Of a stretch of 26,274 bases of DNA, positions 23,901 to 26,274 are shown in pieces (the stretch's first letter is position 1; every line of letters starts with the position of its first letter). The notes under the pieces are model-generated. The model had not been told where the DNA came from and ran no database searches. It was given only the letters and a program-made list of their open reading frames with translations. The stretch is from Apostichopus californicus (taxonomy: Eukaryota > Echinodermata > Holothuroidea > Aspidochirotida > Stichopodidae). Location: contig JAIPMN010000278.1 of the NCBI GenBank assembly GCA_020650975.1, positions 46,729-73,002 of the forward strand, given 5' to 3'. The position numbers and the translations under genes were made by a program.

Positions 23901-25937
23901 GAACGCCATTGGGACCGCCGGTGGCTCTGTCGCGAGAGAGGCCCCAGCCCTCACAAACCAATTGATTGGTAACCATTCGCACGGCAGCAGATCGCCAGCC
24001 ATGGCCACAGGTATGAAAAGTGGGCCGCACACCATCGCATCTGTGCCAGGCTCGCAGACATCCCCAGATACAAGTCTTCCTGGTGTGTCCAGAAGCGGTG
24101 TACATCCCAACCTTCCGTCAACATTGGTGTCAGTGCCCACCTCAGCTTCCAAGAGACAGCAAGGAAACCTTAACACACAGTGTTCAGTGCCGATCTCTGT
24201 CTCAGCCAATTCGTATTCCGAGGCTAGCGTCTTGAGGACTTGTCTGACACAGAACGATCCCAAGATGAGGGGAAACGAGGATGGCAAGATAATGCCCAAC
24301 CAACCTCAAGATGGACTAGGTCAATTTCTGGGGGAACCGATCAAAGCAGGAGATCGAATTGTCCCTTCAGAGCAAAGGCTACCAGCAGCATACCATGATG
24401 CCCAGATTGTTTATTACACACGGCCGGACACTCATTCGGTTATCAGAGGGCCCGGTCCAGTTGGACCCATTCCTCATGGAATGTTTCCAGATCCGACTGG
24501 TCAAGGAATTCAGGGACTACCCATTTCAGGTCTCGTTCATCAGGGACCGTACGGCATGCCATTTCCTCCGGGGCCTTTCCCACAAAGGTTATTCCATCCG
24601 CTTGTACACGGAGAGCAAAACCAACCGTTGCCATCGCCAAGAGCCCTTGCTTCACCTAGGATGGTCGTTCCGAATACATCGTCCCCGAGGCTGTCTCCAA
24701 AGATCAAGTCACCGGGGCTCGGACACGGCGACAGGACCGCCCAGACGCCAGACAAGCAGGCCGAGTTGCACAACATAACCTTACGGCCCCCACCGGCGCC
24801 CGGCATCACATCTGGTATTCCACCGCAGGGACAAGACCATCCCGAGATGATCCCGCACAGAGGGATGCCACCTATGATGAACCAGCAGACCCAACAACAA
24901 CTGTCAAAGGCTAATAACGAGATGGAGAAGACAGCGGCAGAGGAACGCAGACAACAGCAGCAACAGCAGCAACAGCAGCAGCATGCGCACCTCCCGCCTG
25001 CTCAACACGGTATACCGCCACATATCCAACAGCTGTCTCAGAGTATTCCGGACCGTGCCAGGACAATGCCCGGACCCCACCCCGACAGAGGAAGCCCTGG
25101 ATCCAGAACACCCGGTCCAGATGGTAGGACACAGCCGGTACTACCTCCAAACTCTGCCACCAGGAAGCAGTGGTCACCATCTTCTCACACGCCGATTGCA
25201 GCACTCGGTACCCATTCTGCATCCATGAGTGGAGACGCATCTGTGATGCTCTTGAGGGTGAGTGCAAACACTACGATGAGTCTTGATAGAATAGTTTATT
25301 TCTTTCAGGGGGGAGGTGGAGAGGGGGAGGGGGTAGGGGGAGGGGAGATGAAGGGTATCATTGAACATTGTTATATTGGACACATTTCCTTGGTAGTTTA
25401 TCCTTAAAGGGAAAGATAAGGCAGCAGAAAAGCCTAAATAAGGTACTTTGGTTCTCTAACCACGCACCTCAAAAGAATTACCGGAAGATTCAGACCTGAA
25501 GAAAATGATATCTCCTCCACTAGTGATAGTTAAAATCTTAACCAGAATGCAGAAGATGTTCTAAATAGTTTAAAAAGTCTTTCTGATATATTGTACTCAC
25601 ATTACAGTACTTGATACAGCTGTTGCATAGAGCCAAAAGTTATTTGCAGGCCTAGGTAAAAGATTTACGGTGCCCTTCTATCAACTCTTTATGATTTTAA
25701 AAATTTTGGAGTTTTAATCTTTTCCATTTCTGTCATTAATTTTTGCAGCGGTATCCCGTCATGTGGCAGGGAATGCTAGCTTTGAAACAAGAGATTGCCA
25801 CGATTCAACTTCACTACATCTGTGGCAACAAGGTGGTCGGTGCTGATGCCTTAAAGATGGCGTACCCGCCTCTCAGGATCGCTCAGAGGATGAGGTTGGA
25901 GGACTCCCAGCTGGAAGGCGTGGCACGAAGAATGCAG
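5887..25937 (+). CDS. SPEN: SPEN-family transcriptional regulator (split ends/SHARP/MINT), partial at both ends, nine exons
   Basis: Exons: 5887-5998, 7993-8081, 8489-8643, 9568-9693, 11824-12054, 12909-13051, 13813-14145, 14859-25257, 25749-25937. All internal introns are GT-AG and all phases match, giving 3925 complete codons without a stop. The domain order RRM2-RRM3-RRM4, long disordered middle, SPOC is diagnostic of the large SPEN proteins; the short relatives (RBM15 type) lack the multi-thousand-residue middle. Family role, from established knowledge: a nuclear RNA-binding corepressor scaffold that recruits NCoR/SMRT-HDAC3 through SPOC and acts in Notch (RBPJ), nuclear receptor and Wnt/EGFR contexts. 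The start codon, RRM1 and the end of SPOC lie outside the window. Vertebrate SPEN is about 3660 residues; this protein already exceeds that without its ends. The exon model is inferred from sequence, not from transcripts. Confidence 0.95.
6924..6990. repeat. Simple repeats: GAGT/GTGT-rich and an 8-bp unit (atatgagt)3
   Basis: gagtgagtgagg leads into gtgtgtgtat, then three copies of atatgagt ending at about 6983. Slippage-prone sequence directly upstream of MITE-like copy 1. Confidence 0.8.
7031..7161 (+). mobile_element. MITE-like repeat, copy 1
   Basis: The core 7031-7127 (ggcc...aagcggg) is nearly identical, about 90% by eye, to the reverse complement of 11221-11313. Shared words include acagtgttaaaagattacca, ctagacacggtagaatg and ttgtggggagacaggtaag. 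The copy is followed at about 7139-7160 by atataaaccagtaagtttta, which also follows the other copy in the same direct orientation, as expected if this sequence is one arm of a terminal inverted repeat. The left terminal repeat here is decayed (weak match near 6983-7000). No coding capacity, so a non-autonomous element if mobile. Family not recognised. Confidence 0.6.
7993..8081 (+). CDS. SPEN: SPEN exon: C-terminal half of RRM2
   Basis: The acceptor ends ..gatgtag at 7992 and the donor gtaaga starts at 8082. The first base completes an Arg codon (AG|G). The 89-nt exon reads AEDMEKAMEVSRGNSFFG and continues to VWDGA, i.e. helix 2 and the last strand of RRM2. Human SPEN has a similar segment ending in a tryptophan-containing strand. 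It ends with one base of the next codon (phase 1). It lies between the two inverted MITE-like copies at about 7031 and 11221. Confidence 0.88.
8082..8488 (+). other. Intron, phase 1, pyrimidine-rich
   Basis: A 407-nt intron, gtaaga...cag. Mostly C/T-rich stretches (8220-8290, 8380-8450) ending in a strong polypyrimidine tract. Nothing else seen. Confidence 0.88.
8489..8643 (+). CDS. SPEN: SPEN exon: RRM2-RRM3 linker and start of RRM3
   Basis: A poly-T tract and cag (8481-8488) form the acceptor; gtgagt at 8644 is the donor. The split codon gives Asp, then a short acidic linker with YFEKELDEFHPRATRT leads directly into the RNP2 strand LFVGNL (8566-8583). ELDEFHPRATRTLF is characteristic of the RRM2-RRM3 junction in SPEN proteins. 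The helix 1 segment ends FGEIV. The open frame continues past the donor into the intron, but that extension has no RRM character; the next exon completes the fold. The exon ends in phase 0. Confidence 0.92.
8644..9567 (+). other. Intron, phase 0, with short tandem repeat
   Basis: A 924-nt intron, gtgagt...cag. Holds the acttccaaaat tandem repeat (8745-8822) and a C run near 8981-8996. Otherwise unremarkable AT-rich sequence. Confidence 0.88.
8745..8822. repeat. Short tandem repeat, ~11-bp unit (acttccaaaat)
   Basis: Successive imperfect copies: acttccaaaat, acttcaaaata, attccaaaatg, cttccaaaattgtcaaaat, acttccaaaattgtcaa. The last part looks like a higher-order duplication of cttccaaaattgtcaa. 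Confidence 0.75.
9568..9693 (+). CDS. SPEN: SPEN exon: C-terminal half of RRM3
   Basis: Acceptor ttttgacag, donor gtaggg. The 42 codons start HIEIKKPP and contain the RNP1-like strand PFAFLQFSD, then helix 2 (DSVVRARKKLDGEYVG) and the final strand KNKVK. This completes RRM3 of the family (about residues 438-513 in human SPEN). Both exon ends are phase 0, so skipping it would keep frame but destroy RRM3. The RRM3-RRM4 pair is the part of SPEN known to engage structured RNA (SRA, Xist A-repeat type ligands), so RNA binding is expected to be conserved; this is inference from family knowledge. Confidence 0.92.
9694..11823 (+). other. Intron, phase 0, with MITE-like copy 2
   Basis: A 2130-nt intron, gtaggg...cag. 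Contains a poly-C/poly-A junction at about 10224-10250, AT-rich repeats near 10920-10985, MITE-like copy 2 (11142-11340), a palindromic TATA-rich patch near 11620-11645 and a C-rich tract at 11718-11736. Confidence 0.87.
11142..11340 (-). mobile_element. MITE-like repeat, copy 2 (inverted relative to copy 1)
   Basis: The core 11221-11313 is the reverse complement of 7031-7127. The right end at 11314-11336 carries atataaaccagtaagtttta. The left end at about 11142-11165 carries gaaaagtaactggtagatat, an imperfect inverted copy of that end (compare aaaacttactggtttatat). This gives an element of about 200 bp with terminal inverted repeats. It lies in the intron between RRM3 and RRM4 exons. Confidence 0.6.
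11824..12054 (+). CDS. SPEN: SPEN exon: RRM4 (most of the domain)
   Basis: Acceptor cgttcacag, donor gtgagt, phase 0 at both ends, 77 codons. It begins LGFGKSMATNCVWLDNLS: the LGFGKSM-TNCVWLD block is a SPEN signature joining RRM3 and RRM4, with VWLDNL as the RNP2 strand. Helix 1, the RNP1-position strand (NMALVFFIN) and helix 2 (DDSQKAVEDLK) follow. The last strand, VDFASRE, is in the next exon. The open frame extends beyond 12054 into the intron without domain similarity, and the gtgagt donor sits exactly where homology stops. Confidence 0.93.
12055..12908 (+). other. Intron, phase 0
   Basis: An 854-nt intron, gtgagt...cag, AT-rich, with one G-rich patch at about 12436-12475. No other structure seen. 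Confidence 0.87.
12909..13051 (+). CDS. SPEN: SPEN exon: end of RRM4 and post-RRM linker
   Basis: Acceptor tttttgctgcag, donor gtcagt. It begins VDFASRECQNHFYDRME, the terminal strand and following helix of RRM4. VDFASRECQ is nearly the fly Spen sequence as I recall it, and human SPEN has a close variant. After that come Tyr/Pro-rich linker residues (TGPTYPREKYPKAQ). The exon ends in phase 2, splitting an Arg codon (AG|G). Confidence 0.9.
13052..13812 (+). other. Intron, phase 2, with CATTAAA-type repeat
   Basis: A 761-nt intron, gtcagt...tag. Near 13290-13350 there are four or five imperfect tandem copies of a ~16-bp unit (ccctcattaaagat, then cctcagtaaa, cccttattaaa), followed by A-rich sequence. 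Otherwise nothing recognised. Confidence 0.85.
13813..14145 (+). CDS. SPEN: SPEN exon: Gly-rich and RS-like linker
   Basis: Acceptor ttttttaaatctag, donor gttagt, 333 nt, phase 2 at both ends. After RVSRPQSSSKYS it encodes two glycine-rich tracts: about 13850-13900 (Gly with Ser and Thr) and 13943-13975 (eleven consecutive Gly). Between and after them are Tyr/Glu/Ser-rich residues (YEEDDYQQ) and an RS-like tail (RDRSRSSSPSRRER). No folded domain is seen. Function is not evident; such segments in RRM proteins often promote condensate formation or RNA contacts, which is inference here. The symmetric phases make it a cassette-compatible exon. Confidence 0.85.
14146..14858 (+). other. Intron, phase 2, with G-tracts
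   Basis: A 713-nt intron, gttagt...cag. It starts with a poly-T run, has G runs at about 14420-14437 and 14508-14526, and ends with a long T-rich tract before the giant exon's acceptor. Confidence 0.87.
14859..25257 (+). CDS. SPEN: SPEN giant exon (10.4 kb): disordered scaffold region between RRMs and SPOC
   Basis: Acceptor ttggtgcag at 14858; donor gtgagt at 25258. The first base completes Arg, then 3466 codons run without a stop (residues ~397-3862 of the partial protein). A single huge exon at this place is typical of SPEN genes. Composition changes in order: Ser/charged region with a few aromatic islands (14860-17560), Pro/Lys region (17700-18240), Lys/Glu tract (18244-19263), acidic serine clusters (19408-19730), second Lys-rich tract (19740-20200), poly-Pro (20599-20658), Glu/Pro region with SUMO-type motifs (20840-21730), basic NLS cluster (21943-22086), His/Met/Pro-rich part with the YEF pair (22890-23000), hydrophobic island (23290-23460), and a Pro/Met/Gln-rich linker to SPOC. 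No canonical LxxLL was seen. The open frame continues 50 codons past the donor, into low-complexity intron. Confidence 0.95.
18244..19263 (+). other. SPEN: Lys/Glu-rich repetitive tract, probable long single alpha-helix
   Basis: About 340 residues dominated by Lys, Glu, Asp and Arg, built from degenerate short units such as EKKSVEKK, DDRK, GEKK and EDRK with almost no Pro or aromatic residues. Alternating acidic and basic clusters four residues apart would favour an i to i+4 salt-bridged single helix or a highly charged extended rod. The codons (mostly GAA/GAG/AAA/AAG) leave the antisense strand open, which explains the long spurious frame at 18291-19310 minus. Structure is inferred, not shown. 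Confidence 0.7.
19408..19730 (+). other. SPEN: Acidic serine clusters (CK2-type)
   Basis: Four Ser/Asp/Glu clusters in about 107 residues: TTTDSESEDDFEPIF, SSSDESDSDSNE, SLSDSDDSIV and SSSSSSDEDEP. Each fits the S/T-x-x-D/E casein kinase 2 consensus several times. A related cluster, DLFSDSGEE, follows at about 20164-20190. They separate two Lys-rich tracts. Confidence 0.75.
20599..20658 (+). repeat. SPEN: Poly-proline tract (CCA repeat)
   Basis: Twenty codons, sixteen of them Pro, nearly all CCA, ending in nine consecutive Pro. A basic stretch follows at once (KETKSTKKRKVKQRQKNR), where KKRKVK resembles a classical monopartite nuclear localisation signal. Poly-Pro could bind SH3/WW/profilin-type modules; partner unknown. 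Confidence 0.85.
20758..20793 (+). repeat. SPEN: 12-bp coding tandem repeat (LPEQ)3
   Basis: Three in-frame copies of the cttccagaacaa unit (first copy ctcccagaacaa) encode LPEQLPEQLPEQ. A small recent expansion in a disordered segment. Confidence 0.9.
21943..22086 (+). other. SPEN: Dense basic cluster, nuclear/nucleolar localisation type
   Basis: About 48 residues that are mostly Lys and Arg: HKSKKKKEHKKKKHKDKK, then a KKEGRKTKKKRKRSKEE block and RKRKKQKTSHK. It contains several overlapping monopartite and bipartite NLS patterns and no hydrophobic residues. Consistent with the nuclear location of SPEN proteins; it could also contact RNA or DNA. Confidence 0.8.
22888..23010 (+). other. SPEN: Paired YEF motif
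   Basis: DDVYEFIEEEPS (22888 onward) and CDPYEFQESPGPS (about 22972-23010) share D-x-YEF-x-E within 28 residues, in sequence that is otherwise Ser/Gly/Lys-rich. An Arg/Gly-rich basic stretch (RGRQKPRTRAAGARTRS) follows. Function unknown to me. Confidence 0.6.
23290..23460 (+). other. SPEN: Hydrophobic island, candidate RBPJ-interaction region
   Basis: PPMPLSLPNTGALAGLIPVG followed by a helix-prone NVTAAVTSVASALQN is the most hydrophobic part of the last 1000 residues before SPOC. It starts about 655 residues before SPOC; in human SPEN the RBPJ-binding segment (near 2776-2833) lies a similar distance upstream. The assignment rests on position and composition only. Confidence 0.3.
24952..24981 (+). 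repeat. SPEN: Poly-glutamine run (CAG/CAA)10
   Basis: Ten Gln codons, mixed CAA and CAG, flanked by ERR and by HAHLPPAQH. A shorter Gln-rich run lies near 23706-23720. Low-complexity activation/aggregation-type tract. Confidence 0.92.
25258..25748 (+). other. Intron before SPOC, phase 0, with strong G-quadruplex motif
   Basis: A 491-nt intron, gtgagt...cag. At 25309-25345 there are five G runs separated by one to a few bases, a textbook intramolecular G-quadruplex pattern on the sense (RNA) strand. It is preceded by tttatttctttcag, which resembles an acceptor only 51 nt after the donor. The giant exon's frame stays open until 25407. Confidence 0.85.
25749..25937 (+). CDS. SPEN: SPEN exon: N-terminal part of the SPOC domain
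   Basis: Acceptor tcattaatttttgcag, donor gtacgt, 63 codons, phase 0 at both ends. It reads RYPVMWQGMLALKQE, then QLHYICGN and PPLRIAQRMRLEDSQLEGVARRM. This matches the SPOC domain of SPEN (human ~3498-3664), whose first strand is YPVVWQG. The basic residues that form the phosphoserine pocket in human SPEN (a Lys in LALK and the two Arg of the QRMR motif) are all present: Lys at 25785, Arg at 25887 and 25893. SPOC recruits NCoR/SMRT and other phosphorylated partners. The rest of the domain and the stop codon are beyond the window. Confidence 0.95.
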
Positions 25938-26274
25938 GTACGTGGACCCCTTTTTTTTTTGGTATCATCTTTAGTAACAAGAAAGGAACGGCTACCGTGA
26001 CCGTTTGCTGGATAATGTAACAGTGATTGTTTCTTTCGCATTGGACTTGAAAACTGGTTATATTAAGCTGATATTAAGTGTCATGTATGGCATATTCTGT
26101 AATACAGTTCCTCTATGCACCATGTGATATTGCATACCTTGTATTACATTCACTATGTTCGTTGTGTTGTTACAATGGTTGAGTTTCTGTTCATGTTTCA
26201 AGTGGTATTTACATATATTGTATTTCTTGCATGTATATAGATATAAATATATAAATATATATATATAAATATAT
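25938..26274 (+). other. Start of the intron within SPOC; AT microsatellite at window end
   Basis: Begins with donor gtacgt and runs off the window. A TA/TAAA repeat occupies about 26235-26274. No exon seen. Confidence 0.85.

Noticed and set aside
24359-24778. 139-codon open frame in another + frame of the giant exon
   Set aside because: Overlaps the well-supported SPEN frame; composition looks like out-of-frame reading with many Arg/Ser/His and no motif.
14887-25257. LxxLL nuclear receptor boxes
   Set aside because: I checked every Leu-Leu pair in the giant exon and none has Leu three residues before. LQQLF (about 19594) and LAGLI (about 23326) are only near matches.
1-26274. CRISPR arrays, bacterial operons, phage or defence systems
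   Set aside because: The sequence is a eukaryotic intron-containing gene; no regular repeat-spacer arrays or bacterial-type gene clusters are present.

Overview
The window holds the central and 3' part of one large protein-coding gene on the + strand: a SPEN-family (split ends / SHARP / MINT) transcriptional regulator of an animal. Nine coding exons joined by GT-AG introns give 3925 codons in one unbroken frame. They run from inside the family's second RRM (5887) through RRM3, RRM4, a Gly-rich linker and a 10.4-kb single exon of low-complexity, nuclear-type sequence, into the first 63 residues of the C-terminal SPOC domain (25937). Neither the start codon (with RRM1 and the RRM1-RRM2 linker) nor the stop codon (with the rest of SPOC) is inside the window.

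Organism: a metazoan, judged from the spliceosomal introns, the SPEN architecture with SPOC, and RRM sequences that resemble both vertebrate SPEN and fly Spen without being either. Introns are AT-rich, 0.4-2.1 kb long, and full of poly-G/poly-C tracts, microsatellites and small repeats. I would guess a marine invertebrate, possibly an echinoderm, but the window does not prove it.

Layout: 1-5886 is non-coding (probably the intron before the RRM2 exon), with a degenerate ~150-bp tandem repeat at 1250-1860. From 5887 to 14145, seven small exons carry RRM2, RRM3, RRM4 and a Gly-rich/RS-like linker; their introns contain a pair of short inverted MITE-like copies at about 7031 and 11221. The giant exon spans 14859-25257. 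In order it holds a Ser/charged N-terminal part, a very long Lys/Glu helix-forming tract, acidic CK2-like serine clusters, poly-Pro, a region rich in SUMO-consensus motifs, a dense basic NLS cluster, a paired YEF motif, a hydrophobic island at roughly the distance from SPOC where the vertebrate RBPJ-binding segment lies, and a Pro/Met/Gln-rich linker with a poly-Gln run. The first SPOC exon is 25749-25937, followed by intron.

By family knowledge the product is a nuclear scaffold: the RRMs bind structured RNA, and SPOC recruits phosphoserine-bearing partners such as NCoR/SMRT-HDAC3 and the RNA polymerase II CTD. The middle carries binding motifs for DNA-bound factors (RBPJ, nuclear receptors in vertebrates). 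I found no second gene, no RNA gene I could defend, and no novel defence-like or mobile system. The most interesting signals are the inverted repeat pair flanking three RRM exons, the SUMO-motif-rich segment, the long KE helix, and a possible SPOC-less intron-retention isoform.
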